Source: Lolium rigidum
Lineage: Eukaryota > Streptophyta > Magnoliopsida > Poales > Poaceae
Reading direction: 5' to 3'
NCBI RefSeq assembly: GCF_022539505.1
Contig: NC_061514.1
Location: 340,364,644 to 340,428,643, forward strand
Length of the DNA stretch: 64,000 bases
Positions 1 to 14,200 of this stretch are shown piece by piece. The notes below the pieces were generated by a model. It saw only the letters and a program-made list of their open reading frames with translations, was not told the origin of the DNA and did no database searches. Position 1 is the first letter of the stretch, and every line of letters starts with the position of its first letter. Position numbers and translations under genes: made by a program.

Positions 1-240
1 CATGTCAGTCTTTGATTCCCTTGAGAAGATACACTCCGACAGAGATTTGGTGCACATAGGCACCCGTGATTTTGTTTTTTAATCAATAATCATATTTTTG
101 AGTTTCAAAAAATTATGGAAAAATGGGCATATAATCAAGGATTTAAGCCACGAATTGTAAAATATTAATTTCAAATACTTTATATTTTGACAAAATATAA
201 GTAGATCTAAGTAGTTAATTTCAAATCTCCAAAGTGCAGA
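1..240. other. AT-rich sequence without recognisable gene
   Basis: No convincing ORF or repeat boundary is seen. It abuts the decayed copia coding region and may be part of the same degenerate element, but nothing in it shows this directly. Confidence 0.4.
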
Positions 241-1585
241 TCTGTTGACAATCACAAGGCACGTCTCGTTGCTCGTGGTATCACTCAGCAGCATGGTATT
301 GATTACGATGACATGTTCCGTCATGTGGTCAAGCCAGTAACCGTGAGTTTGGTTCTTTCTCTTGTAGTATATAGGTTGGATCCTACGTCAGATTGATGTT
401 AGCAATACTTTTCTGCATGCAGCAGCTTACCGGTTTTGAGGATACTCGGCACCCGTCTCATGGATGTAAGTTACAGCGTGTTATCTATAGACTTAAGCAG
501 TCTCCTCGAGCTTGGTACGCCGTTTACCTGCTCATTTGCGTCAGTTGGGTTTCACTTCCTCCAAGGCTGATACGTCTTTGTTCATCTTCTCTCAAGATGA
601 TGTTCAGATTTACATGCTGATCTATGTCTATATTATTGTCACTGTTCGCTCTAATCATGTTGTTGTTAACCACCTGGTACGCTCTCTTGCTGACTCTTTT
701 CCTATTAAGGACCTTGGTGTGTTGTCCTATTTTTTTGGACTTGAAGCGTCTTACACTTATGGGGGCATGACACTGACTCAATGTAAGTATGCACTTGACC
801 TTCTTCATTCAGTTAGTACTCCTTGAACTCCACTGGTTCCTATGGAACAGCTTGCTCGAGATACTAGTTCACCATTGGGTACTAAAGATTCTTGCTGGTA
901 CAATAGTATTGTTGGTGGTTTAGAATATTTGACTCTCACATGCACATATATTTCTTTTAATGTCAACAAGGTATGCCAGTTCCTCGCGATCAGCCTATTA
1001 GTGAGGTACACTGGGAAGCAGTTAAGCGTATTCTGCGCTATGTTAAATGGACTTTGAACACCGGCTTGACAATCCACAAGTCACCTTTTGTGGGTATTGG
1101 CATTTAGACAGATGTAGACTGGGTAGGATGTGTTGATGATTCTCGCTCCACTAGAGGTTTTGCGATCTTCGTTGGGTCTAATCTTGTATCACGAAGTTTG
1201 AAGAAACATCCTACTGCCTCGTGGTCAAGTAAATAAGAGGCAGAGTATAAGGCATTGGCAAATGGCGCTGCTGAAGCCATTTGAGTAGATTCTTTGCTCA
1301 AAAAACTTAGAGTTTGCCATCAGCGTGTCCTCATCTTATGGTTTATTTAATAACAGAGGGGATACTTACCTAACTGCAAATCCAGTGTTCCATGCTCGCA
1401 CGAGGCACATTGAGATCGACTTTCAATTTGTGTGTGAGTGAGTAGGTGATGGTACTTTAGAGGTGAGGTTTATCTCTTCGGTTGATCAGTTGGCTTATGT
1501 ATTTACTAAACTAGTCACACGACAGTTGTTAGCCCGCTTCAGGACCAATCTAAATCTTGTATGTACTACTTTAAATTGAGGAGAG
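241..1585 (+). pseudogene. Degenerate Ty1/copia pol fragment (reverse transcriptase and RNase H)
   Basis: Translated pieces in shifting frames match the 3' half of a copia polyprotein in the usual order. First comes the KARLVARG start of the reverse transcriptase domain (about 250), then a block with PIKDLGVLSYFFGLE (about 700-750). An RNase H block follows ([21 protein letters not shown] at about 1115-1180, then EAEYKALANGAAEA at about 1235-1280), and finally a VFTKLVTRQLLARFR tail (about 1500-1545). Several in-frame stops and frameshifts break it, and the position of the catalytic YxDD motif reads YVYI, so the enzyme is dead. The 5' half (gag, protease, integrase) is absent from the window. 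It reads toward the LTR that starts at 1586. Ty1/copia identity follows from domain order; I assign no family name. Confidence 0.85.
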
Positions 1586-1750
1586 TGTTAGAATCAGTTT
1601 GCACCATATATACATGTACGTTGTATTGTACCCTTATAACCTCCCATGATGATATATAAAGAGATCAGTGGACATGTTGCCACACCAAAACCCTAAACTT
1701 AACTGGCACTGTAGCAAAATTCATCCTGATGATACATGAATAAAGGTTGA
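1586..1750 (+). mobile_element. 3' LTR (start) of the decayed copia element
   Basis: The coding remnant ends in a purine-rich tract (TTGAGGAGAG) directly followed by TGTTAGAATC, the usual TG start of a copia 3' LTR. The right end is not defined: no clear CA end with target duplication is visible, so the end given is approximate. Confidence 0.6.
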
Positions 1751-2015
1751 GAGTTCTCAAAAGAAAAATGATTAGTCTTTCTGGTGGATATTGATTTAAG
1801 ATGAGACATGGTACACTAAACGGTGGCACGAGAAAATCCTTCATTTGAACTATATGTAAGCTATAAAAAGAAGCTATATATCATGCACGCACATGACAAT
1901 TTAACCGTGAAAGAAACATGTATGGAATGGGAAGCCATCATTATTTTATTCACTCCCTAATTGGCACGCGCATGTGCTAGCATATTAATTCCACCTTCAA
2001 CGTCCGATGAGAGTT
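1751..2015. other. Intergenic sequence downstream of the dirigent gene
   Basis: AT-rich sequence with no ORF. It contains the 3' flank of the minus-strand dirigent gene and perhaps the rest of the copia LTR. Confidence 0.4.
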
Positions 2016-2696
<681 letters not shown>

Positions 2697-2728
2697 TCAG
2701 CTGTTGTGATGAGAGCTCGAATCTGCAT

Positions 2729-2740
2729 GCTATTTATAGA
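2729..2740 (-). promoter_or_regulatory. TATA box of the dirigent gene
   Basis: Read on the minus strand this is TCTATAAATAGC, a textbook plant TATA box, lying about 110 bases upstream of the chosen start codon. Transcription would begin near 2700, leaving a short 5' leader. Confidence 0.7.
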
Positions 2741-3015
2741 GACGTGGAGCAGACAATAATAATGGGATTGGTTCAGAGAAAGCACGCCGCCGCCAGTCGA
2801 AGTAAGCTGCCGGGCATAGACATCGAGTGGAAAAAGTAACGACTATTTTTTCAGTTGATATCCGTTCGCCGTCCCAGCTGACTAATCTAGGACATGTGCA
2901 AAATGTTATGTCTTGGTGGTTGGTACCATGTCAGCGTCATCATGGGCGTGGACAACTGCTATGAACCAAATTTGCCATACCTTGGATGTGGAAAAACTTC
3001 CCCTGCAAGGATGCA

Positions 3016-3504
3016 AGATCAATCGCGCATGTATGGCAATATGCGATTTTGCCTTTTCGCTGGTATAAATATTAACTAGCTTTACTAAACATTTCACCAA
3101 ACAGAACTTTTACTACGCAATGTGCCCACAAAACTACAACACTACACTTTCAAGGCATAAGTTTTATGATATTTACTCCTCGACAAGTTCACTGTACCTA
3201 AACTCTACCGTGAGTTGCAAGACTAGCATTCTGACAAAATTTGGCTTTCTCAAGCGTTTTAATTACCTTAGCAGAGAACCCAGATGCTACTTCAGAGAAA
3301 CCAGATTCGAGCTCTCATCAAGCGTCCTGTATGTTTGCTCTTGTAAGAAACCCAGATGCATGTTGCATGGTTTCTCTTGAAACAAAATCGCGGCAACTCA
3401 AATTGTTGTGATGATTGACTGTAGAATATCAAGACCTTCACTACTACTTGAGTTATGTCTACTGTTGATATCATGTACGTACTAACTAGGCCGGTATACA
3501 GAGA
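3016..3504. repeat. Tandem duplication, copy 1 (about 490 bp)
   Basis: This block starts AGATCAATCGCGCATG and recurs at 3505 with clear similarity over its whole length, including the shared phrases CCTAAACTCTACCGTGAG and TGTAGAATATCAAGA. Copy 1 has no insertion and serves as the empty-site reference for the element in copy 2. No protein-coding potential is apparent. Confidence 0.8.
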
Positions 3505-4875
3505 AGATCAATCGTGCATGTATGGCAATAAGCGATTTTGCCTTTTCGGATTTTCGCTAGTATAAATATTAACTAACTTTAGGAAACATTTCACCAAACT
3601 GCACCTTTACCACGCAATATGCCCACAAAAGTACAACACTACACTTTCAAAGCGATATTTTATGATATTTAGTTATTTACTCGTCGACAAGCTCAACGTA
3701 CCTAAACTCTACCGTGAGTTGCAAGACTAGCATTACAAAAAAAAAATGGCTTTCTCAAGCAATTGATTTTAATTGTTTCTGCAGGTGAAGCTAGATACTT
3801 CACAAAACCAACTGGCGTGACAGACTAATGCTGAAATTTTGTACGGTTGCCCTTTTAACAAACCCAGATGCATGTTGCTGGGTTTCTCTAGGAACAAGAT
3901 TGCCTCAGCTCAAATTGTTCTGGTGACTGATTGTAGAATATCAAGATGTTTACTTGGGAACATATCAGGTGAAAATGAGATAGATCCTGAAAATCTGAAA
4001 ATTTCAGCTCCTAGCCATTCGATCATGTTCCAAGGGCTAGATTTGAGTCTTCATCCTCCCACCAACCACTTGCTGCACATTTTCTAGAAACCCCCTATGA
4101 CCTAGCATATTAGTAAGTCGTACACGTTCATGGTTGCTCACAGTGACGGGCAAACATATTCCCGATCCAGACTCGAACTGATGAATATCTTGAGAATTTC
4201 TCTACATACTGACTTGAATAAGAACAATTCCAAAGAACTTAAATTATCATCAACATGAATTTGAAGCTTTTCACATATGAAATGGACAACAAATAAGCCA
4301 AGGTCGGATCAACACCAATACACCATCTCGTGAAGATTTAGACTTGGAACTGGAGTTCCACAAATCAAGAAATCAACCGTGAATGGGGCAGCATAAACAA
4401 ACGAATCTGAACAAAGTCAAAACCAAGAAAAAGGGAATCCAAGAGACAAGACAGTTGTTTCTCAGAATATTGGCCAAGATCTGGTAGCTTTGTCAACGAA
4501 TCTGTGCACCCAGTCCATGCAGAATCAAACAACAGCGTTGAACTTTGTTTGGGAGGAGTGACCAAAGATTGCTGGTGTAGGTGGCCATGGGAGAAGCCGA
4601 ACCTGATGGGATGGATCTGGCTTCAGAATGGAAGAACATGGAGAGAGAATGAGTGGAGGGGATTAGGGATGACTTTCTGTTGTACTTCTAGGGGCGTTTC
4701 TGCAAAATGAGTTGAGGTGGGTGATCTGAACGTTGGTACATAATCCAGCGGTGCATACCAACGTTTTCAGATTTTCAGAATCTGCTGGTTTTCACCTGAT
4801 ACGAACTTTACTTCTACTTGAGTTATGTTTACTGTTGATATTCATGTGCTAGCTAGGCGGTACAGAGCTAGCTGC
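3505..4875. repeat. Tandem duplication, copy 2, split by an 849-bp insertion
   Basis: The copy runs from 3505 to 3957, is interrupted by the Mutator-type MITE at 3958-4806, and resumes at 4816 with CTACTTGAGTTATGTTTACTG, matching copy 1 at about 3441-3463. The join reproduces the copy 1 sequence without a gap apart from the target duplication. Confidence 0.8.
3958..4806. mobile_element. Mutator-type MITE with 9-bp target duplication
   Basis: The ends are inverted repeats: GAACATATCAGGTGAAAA on the left, and GTTCGTATCAGGTGAAAA when the right end is read in reverse. Weaker inverted similarity continues inward for over 100 bp. The flanks TTTACTTGG (3949-3957) and TTTACTTCT (4807-4815) agree in 7 of 9 positions, the target-site length of Mutator superfamily elements. 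Copy 1 of the surrounding duplication gives the unoccupied site. No transposase is present, so it is non-autonomous. Confidence 0.75.
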
Positions 4876-5288
4876 GCATAGCAGCTACTATGAAAAGGAA
4901 GCTGCTTAGTCCCCGTATGTCCATCGGCCACAGCAGGCAGACAAATTTGCGGACCCAAATGTTGGCACCAAATTTAGCAAGGCAAACTCGGCAGTGAGAC
5001 AAATATGCCGCCACACATACTTGATCTCCAGTTACATAGATACAAACATTCTCATTGCCATCTACTACTACCCACAGAAGAAGTCTAACGTTCCCATATT
5101 CACGAATATTACAAGTTATAACATGACAGTACTCTGCAACAAAATACACTGCGGCCCAATTCTGGCCAGTGCTACCATACACGCTGACCCTATCACATTC
5201 GTTTACAGCAGCAGTACACAGCAGGACCACTCCAGCAAAGAAACAAATAGAATCACGCCGTCGAACACACACAGACAGCGACACATCA

Positions 5289-8200
5289 TCAAAATCTGCG
5301 ACTCTTCGGGCTGGGCTGGGTTTCTATGGAAGTGCTGCATCGCTTGAGGTAGGAGTCGAGTGTCTTCTGCTTCGAGGGGCTTGGTCTGGTCTCACTCTGG
5401 GAAACTGCCAGAGTTTTCTCCTCCCCATCCAGCATCTGGTAACAACAAAAAATCGCCTAATCAGATCCATTCATGGAAAATCAAACGTTGAGCATGCAGA
5501 AACTTCAATGGAGATTATATGGCACAACACAGTTTTGAATTGGCTTGACTAGGGAATATGTGTAAATAAGGTGTAGAGACTATATGCTGCTAAAAGAAGC
5601 GTACCTGCCCCAAATTCTCAAGTTTGCCTTGAACAACGTCCCTACGAAGCAACAGGTTAAAATCACAATTCAGTGCATGAGCTGAAATACAACATTTATG
5701 TAGGGAAAACAAAGTCCAGGGCATGTACCATATAATATCATCTACCGTTTCATTTGCGAGAAGGTAATATATGTTCACCGAGGAAACCTGGAAATTGGAG
5801 AAGTAAGCAAAAGTAACAACTGCAGCAAAGCCACACGGTAAGCTAGAACAAGGAACACAATGCTCACCTGACCAATCCGGTGGGCACGATCTTCTGCTTG
5901 AATAATGTCACCTGGAGTCCATGATAACTCCGCAAAGATTACTGTGCTTGCTGCTGTCAAAGTTAACCCGACGCCTCCAGCTTTGATGGATAACTACAAG
6001 TGTTAGGTTATCATGAGGTTGGACCAAGTAAATAACGTAACTTACTCTTCACAAAATTTGGTAACATGGTCTCTGTATGGTTGGAACATTGCCTAATGTG
6101 GTGACACCAAGTATTCTCAATGTCATAACATTAAGCCTTTGTGAGGGCATCTCCAATAGTATGATACAGTCGGTGGTAAAACTTGCCATGTATGATTTAT
6201 GATGATGTGGCAGGGAATAAGGAGGAGAGACAGCAAGCTTGTCTGTACATAAACCAAGAAGACATGCACAAGCTCCAAGGTGAAAAGAGAGCAGATTTAT
6301 CTATTCTCCCACCTCCTATTAGATAACTTAAGATACACTATGGAGTACTCAGATGATGTATTGTTGGTACATGAAAAAAAAAGGCAGATACTGTTACATT
6401 AACTTAACATCCAAATTGTTGGAAATGCGCTGATTGCTTGCACCCCTATCTAAGGAGACACATTTCTAGAGTGGCATTTCCAAGTTGTATCATGGTACAA
6501 AGTCACTCTTCTCAAAAAATTAAAACTGGGCAGCAGTTTCAGTCAAGCTACCAATCTTTGATTATGTTTGTGGGCAAGTGCACAGTTTTCAAATATACCA
6601 ATTACTAATGGGTTCAAAAACATAAATGTATCATGTGCACACATGTTAATTTCAGTCAGATTATATGCAATGTACGTACTGTTTTCTATACAAAAAAAAA
6701 ATCATCGATGAAATTTTGGCTGCATGATGATGTCCGCTAAGTGGGATATGGACAACATGCCGACTAGAATAATAAAAAACACAAAAAGCAAAAATTATAG
6801 GAATGAACACATACCACTGCTGCCTTGATGTCATCCTTGTTCTGGAAATCCGTAACTAAAGTTTGCCTTGCAGCTACAGGTGTTTGACCATCGATTCTTA
6901 TACAATTGACTTTCTTTTTCTGAAACATGGTAGTGCTTAGGTATATAGAAGCCCATGGTATCATCATAAATAAGTCAAATCAAAACACGCTCTTAGGCGC
7001 TTACCAAGAGGTGTTGGTGAATAGCATCAATCATGGGTTGATGATGTGCAAATATTAAGAATTTGCAATCTGCCTGAAAAATATAGCCAATAGTTAACAA
7101 TGATAGGATGTTAATTGCACGAAATAATAATAGACCAATGGAGCATTATTCAAAATGCAGAATACAGAGGACATTCAAATCCAGTTAACAGAAGGCACAT
7201 TCCTGACTGGGTTCTCAAAGAAAAATGAAACAGAGAGGTTTCAAAAATCAATCGAGAAGGCAACATATGGATACTTTCATACAGATGCAAGCATGTAACA
7301 ATGTGATCCCATCAATGAACATGAAACACAACCAGAGTTATTTGGATCACGCATGGTTGATTGTTCAGTAAAAATTGGTTGAAATCAGTGGAGGTGTCAA
7401 CTTCAGCTAGGCAAGCTATAATCCTCAACTGGCAATCCTGAAACTGGCAGCAACTAGCCAGTTCCTGACAGTTCTCATGTCTGATCCATAGTAGTAGAAT
7501 AAGAGGAAAATTTATAAACAGCTCATGCAATTACCTCAATTATAGTGCCCAGGTAATCTAGCACTGCTGGAATTTTGGCCGCAGCTGAGTCATTGTAGAT
7601 CTGCAGTTAGACATGACATATGAGTACTGCCATTAACAATAAAATAATTTTCAGAGAGTGCAAACACAAGCTTGTGGTGGTACATAATATAACAGGAATC
7701 GTGCCAATTTATTTGTTCTATTAAAACATGTAACTCCATAGTTTTATCAGCAATTCCTTATGTCAAGAATGTATAAGACTGCTCATAGTGGGGGTAACAT
7801 AGGTGGTAACATCACACATCTCAAATCATTTTGGTGACATGGCATACCAATAAATGAAGAAAGAGAGTGAGGTGGTAACTAGCTATGTTACCATAACATC
7901 ACATATTTCAAAGCAATATGAGTCTACAACATAATTAATGACACATTGCATGACACCATATCTAAGTTACTACCCACTATGGAGGTAGTAACTTAGACTA
8001 GTAACATGACATATGTTACTAGTCTAAGTTACTCTCCACTATGAGCAGCCTAAGGAGCATTGGATATAATGACATAAGATGAGAAGGAAAGGAAATATAC
8101 TCCAAGCATGAAGGCGCACTGTCATACATATTAAGATTACCTTGTTGATAATATTTTTTTGAGAAAATTTGAGAGACTCCATCGTCTCCTGGGAATCACA

Positions 8201-11200
8201 AGACTTCATATTGATCTTCACAGTCTCCAACTACAAAAAGACAAACCACATCACAACCTATAGTGCACAAGAGTATAACCTTCATTGTAGAACTGCTCTC
8301 ACAAATTGGCAATCAAACAAAGGACAAATGAATACATATTGTCCTTTTCTGTATTAACAAAAAGAAAGTTAACCATTTCAAACTCACCTATAGGTACCCC
8401 GCAAAAAATGTCGCCTATATGGTACAAAACGGAAAGAAGAGTACACCCATAATTACTTTGTTAACTAACCTTGAGAAGAACTAATATAGTAATACAGTGC
8501 TAGCTTTGAGAATTTGTGGTGTATATGAATAAAATAGCTCACTGGATGATCAAGGAATTAGGGAGGTTAAGCCATCTAAGCACGCCATGTTAAAAGGTCT
8601 TCATTAACCAATTATGAACAATCAAACATTGAGCTACCAAGAACTGATTCCAAAGTTCTCATCCACTATGAGGTATAGTTTGCAGAAGAAAAGACAGAAA
8701 CACAACCAAAAAAAAAATAGTGTACCTCACGGAAAAGGGCACGGATCGGTTTTATCTCTTTCTCACTCAAATCCATAAAGACCTGGACAGATTCAGAAGA
8801 TACAAACATTAGGTGCAGAACCTTAAGAATCATAATAGCATGATAGGAAGTTAAAAGATTGGTCAGACAGGAAATAAACAAAAGGCCATCAGACCTAACT
8901 CATAGAGTTTTCTCGGATTATGTATAAGATACATGAGTAAAGAAAACTTTGATTTTGAGCGACAAAACAATAGTCGACACAAGGCCCAGAAAGAATCGGA
9001 CAAGGACTCAGCCAAAAGGTCATGCTAGTGCCTAGTGGTCAAAAGATTTGTGGAACTGTTAGGAGAGTCCAGATTCTATACATGAAACTATTCAACTAAG
9101 TTGATACCCAAAGAGGATTACCTGTTGTCTACGTTTAACAGGCAACTCTGAAAGAACGTCTTTCTTCAACCTGCGGATCATGACAGTGGCTTTCATCAAG
9201 TTATGTAGCTCCTCGTGATTGCTAGCACCTTGATACACCCCAAAGAAACCCTGAGGAAGAATCACAGTAAATCAATCATAATTGGTGGCATAAAGTCAGG
9301 CAGCAAGTTAGTTAGGCTAGTACTTACACCTTGGCAATATCTACTGCCATATTCATTAACATTCTTGTACACATTAGGATACAATGCCTGGAGCTGCATG
9401 TGTACGAAAGTTAGTTTTTTCTCTACAACTAACTTCTGATTTTAAGTATGTCCAAACTAAATCTTGAGGATACGTACCTGAGTATACAACTCAATAGGGC
9501 GAGATAAAGCAGGAGTCCCACTTAGTAAAATAACATATTCAGCTTTCTGAAATTATAATGTCAATTTTGTTAATACTTCCATGTCAATTAGATTGAAAAT
9601 ATTACTTGACCCTGAAATCAGGCAAGGGACTGTTCCTTTACTAAGTTTATTATTGATGGAATCAAGCTTAAGAAAACATAATGCATCCCAAGGAACTAGT
9701 TAGATTAATTAGAAAACATTCTTTGGAGATTTTTTCCACCAGAACAAAAATTATGTTAAAGAAATAAGTATACCAAACTATAATTGATTGGGATAAAGTG
9801 ATGCACAACATCAAAATCTACTGAACCAAATTAACCCGTAATAAACATGTGCACAACAAATTTATAATCCAAAAATAGAGAACACTTTTTCTAGTAAGAA
9901 ACATCGAACCTGCAGAACAGGAAGTGAAGCAATAGTTCTCTTTGCTTGTGAATTCTTCATGAAATGTGATTCGTCGGCTATAACTATCTGAATGAAAACC
10001 ATTTGAAGTGAATAAAATGGAGTGTGACTAACAACATTCTCAATTCATTTCACTGTAGATAGAACACACGGTTATCACTAGTTTCTTCAGCACATGCAAA
10101 ATGAGATAAAGATCAACACCAACAAATAAATGATAAAACTTACAATACAATGTAAAGGATATTCAATTATGTCCGAATTTATCAAATCATGGAGGTAAAA
10201 TGAAACAGGTCAGTCTTTTTATTTGACTAAAATGAAATCCAGTTTCTTTAGTTGCCCATGAAAGAAATAACCAAACTAAACACATGGACAACAAAACAGA
10301 GCTGATCCCTTCCTTCTAAGGTTTATGTGGAACTCATTTGCCTCACTCCACGAAGTAAAACATCAACCCCAAAGTAGTTCTGATCCAATTAATTACATAC
10401 ATCTACTGATCTTGCCAAGATGACAGTGTTATTAAGATGCTAAATTTGCAGATGCCGAAAACCCGATAGTCCTATCCAGTGGTAAAATCAAGTTGACAAA
10501 AACTATAGTCAGCTAAGCTTCATGAAAGCAATCTTCAACCTACATGTACATCCCATGCCCCTCTACTAGTGCAAACACGTTTGAAGCATAGGAGGAACAC
10601 ATTACAACAACATCAAAGTCTTTTTTCCATGCAAGTTGGGGTAGGGAGGAGGAACACACTATGTCAAACTTTAAATCACACACAGCCCATGATTGTAAAT
10701 GAAGTAAGGGATTAAATGAATCTATACCTTGAAATCCAAGTCCAGGAGTGTGCTTTGTATCTTGGGAACTACATCATAAGATATCACGTTGAACGCCCCA
10801 TCCAAGCAAAAATCGCCTTTGGTGTTTGAGTACACCAATCTGAATCCTGCCTTGTTTGATCCTCCAGTTTGTGGTAATACCACCTGAAAATACATTATCC
10901 TATTCATCACTCGCAGTATTACACATGGATAAGATGAAATACATAATAGATATATTTGACATGGTATCCGAGCAGTGAAGTCTTGGGTACAACTCCTGGC
11001 TTTCAAAATTTATTGAAAATTGTTGTTGCCCCTCTGTGTCCACATATAGGCCTCTTATGTCATAGGTGAGATTGTTCTTTTTCTATTCACGTGTTGACTT
11101 CCCCATGTCCACGTGAGAGGGGGTGTCATAGTGTATGTAGATTGCCTAGCCCTTTCCATCAGTTCGGACTTTTGGTTGTGTTAACTAGTGCATGAAACTT

Positions 11201-14200
11201 GACAAGTTCAAGATCCAGCTAGTGCAGTTTAAATAAAAAATATTGTAACCCACGATTTGGTCCATGTTTAAGCCCGAGGGAGAAACACGTGAGGGGGGAG
11301 TATTGAAGTACAAGTGCATTGCCCACCTTAAACCATTAGTTTGAGTGTTTCAGATGAACTGGTTGGTCTGTGAAACTTAATGTGTACCACCTATGAAGCA
11401 CTCATACAGTACATGATTCCCCAAGTATCCCATTTTTTCTGCTTTGAAAAAAAAAACAAATGCTGATAAGTGTGTGATATGGGAAGGATACGTAGGGGAC
11501 ACAAGGCGAGGCAAGCAGGCAGCCCAGCAAGGCCCAAGCTCGATACTAACCCTAGACATGGGAGCAGTAGACCCAGGCACCACAGTCTCTCCACGGGGAC
11601 ACAATGCTATAGTCCAGGCTCCAGCAACCATGCCACTGCCATCCATACTCACCGGTCACTGCTTCTGCCACCTGTACTTACTGGTCGCCACCATCGCCAT
11701 CTTCCTCCACGCGCTGCTGCCTCCGGGATTCCTTCCACATGCCGTCGCCGACAAGATCCCCTCCACCTTCTCCCTCCATGCTGGCAGACACCTTCGTCCT
11801 TAAACCCAGGCAGCATGTACCTCCGGCTCTCTCTTCCCTTCTCTGTTTTTCTTCGTGTTTTGTTCTCATTTTTCTTTGTTTGCTTGGCTGGCTAATAATC
11901 CACAATAGTAGCTAGGAGCTCTGCCTTTTTTAATCTAGTAGCCCTCCTTTAGTATGTGTTTAATCTTTTATGTGTAGCTTGCCGCTCATCTTTAGAAGGT
12001 GGGTGGCTTGCCACTGAATAGAGAGACATAGAAGCAGAGAGTGATGCCTCTGAGTGGGCCCACTGGATAGACTTAATTTAGGATCAAGCATCGATGAAAA
12101 GGCGGTTGGGAGACAACAAATGGGCAATACTTTGATCTCACATCTTAAAAATATACTTCTGTGCTGATTACATGCTGTATTTTTCAATAAAATTCCCATA
12201 AGGCTGTTTCTGGCAAATATTTGTATCCCATGTCCCCGTGTTCATATCCCAGTATCAGTGCTTCTTATTGTACCACCATATGTCCTACCAGAATTTGCAG
12301 AGATTGTAAAATATTAGACTACACATCGAAGGTACTATGATGTACAACCCAGCTGCCCAGGTCAAGTCTCGGCGGACATTATTCTTTCAAAATAAAGTCG
12401 CTGTAGGGCCTCCCCTACGACATTCCTATAAAAAAAATCATCCTCGATCCTTGTAACCAATACTTTGAAAGAGATCTTTTCCAAATTTCTATATCTGATT
12501 CTACAGCCTACAGATATTCTCTGAATGTCATAGAACTACTACAAAAGTACATTATATTTCTAGCAAAGTGAAGTATAAAGAGTTTCTATGGTCAAGGAAA
12601 TGGATAAGACAAAAAAGTTCTGTTCAGTTAGGAAATAAATATGCAAGAAAACATGTTTGGGGTGTAAGAATCCCAAGAATTTCATACAAATGAAGGGTGG
12701 CTGATTACTGATTATGATTATGGTTGAAGATGATAAGGGAAAACAGGAGGGCCTAAACTGTCCAGCATAGCAAAACAAAACAACAAATTGCAAGCTTATG
12801 TATCTGACAAGATAAATCAAATCAATATAATGGGAGGCTAACATGCAAGCTGTGCAGCTTAATATCACATCCGGTAGAAATTAAGGAACAGATTTGCTTA
12901 AGAATTTGACAGAAATACAGCTCACAATTATTAGATCTGGGATGGGATATTTGTAACAACTACAGAAAACTAGTGAAAACAATATAATACTCTTCCTGCC
13001 CAAAATATAAGGCATATTAGCTTTGTCTTAAGTTAAACTCCTAGGAGGATGTAAACAAACTCCTATCTTTTCAATGAAATGAAACGCAAAGGTCCTTTGC
13101 GTTTTCTCGAAAAAACTTACTTAAGTTTGACCAAGTTTATAAATAAAAAAATCAACATCTACAATACCAAATCAATATCAGTAGATGCATCGTGGAATAT
13201 GTTTTAGTGTATTTATTTGGTATTGAAGATGTTTGAATTTTTTTCTACAAATGTAACAAGTTTGACTCTTTGCCTTATATTTGGAAGGGGGTACAAGTAA
13301 TTCATGTAGATATATGATACTCTGAGCAGTTCACACTAAACAAGACAATTAATCCAAAGTAAAACAGCATTCATACTCGCTTTTTACATTAAGAAAACAA
13401 AGAGGATGTACCAAGATATCTTCTGTAGGGATGTTAAGCCAATGCTGAATCATCTGTTAGAATCGCAAAGTACCAAGTTCAGATCACACTTATGCACAAA
13501 AGAAACTATGGTTGAAATTAGAAGTTCTAAGAAGTAGGAACTGCTCACGGTAGCCCAATGCAATCGCAAGGAAGATGGGGAGATTACAAGAACTGGCCCG
13601 GCTTCATGAAGGCAAGAAGCAACAGCGATTGCCTGCATCGAGAAAATTATGTGCAAAAAGAATGCCTGAAAGCGTCACTACACAATAATTCTTATTAAAC
13701 TAAAAATCTCTCATTTTTATTGATGTCTCACGAGACAGTAACATAAACTAATGACACAACGTAACTGTTGTTCCAGATTAAATATTGATGAGTGTTAAAC
13801 AGTCTGAGTTCTAAAGTTAAAGTACTCAAGCTTTTATTGATTGATATTCTCTCAAGCTGCTCTTAGTAGGGACTATTGGCTAGTCCACCTGGAGTGAGAA
13901 TTGGTACTGATCAACGTAACCAGTCTCATGCACATAACGTAACCACTAGTACCATGTCCTGATAGAAGAGAGCCCCAAATGTCGCATGATGAATCAACTT
14001 CAAGTTCAGTCTAATGTAGAAAGACTAAAATGCATGACAAAGTGATGAATGATCATGATCCAGAGATAATGTACGTACCTGTAATGTCTTCCCAAGACCC
14101 ATTTCATCTGCTATCAGCACTCTGCCCCCATGCTGTAAAGCAAACCTACAATAAGAAAGACGGAGTAGAAATCTTAAATATGGTAAATAAGTAACACATT

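Noticed and set aside
4868..5284. 138-codon minus-strand ORF after the SNF2 gene
   Set aside because: It lies in the 3' untranslated and downstream region, partly in duplicated sequence, and has no domain.
7990..8036. Perfect-looking palindrome that might be a microRNA hairpin
   Set aside because: It is the inner part of a Tourist MITE with TAA target; MITE hairpins need small-RNA evidence before being called microRNA genes.
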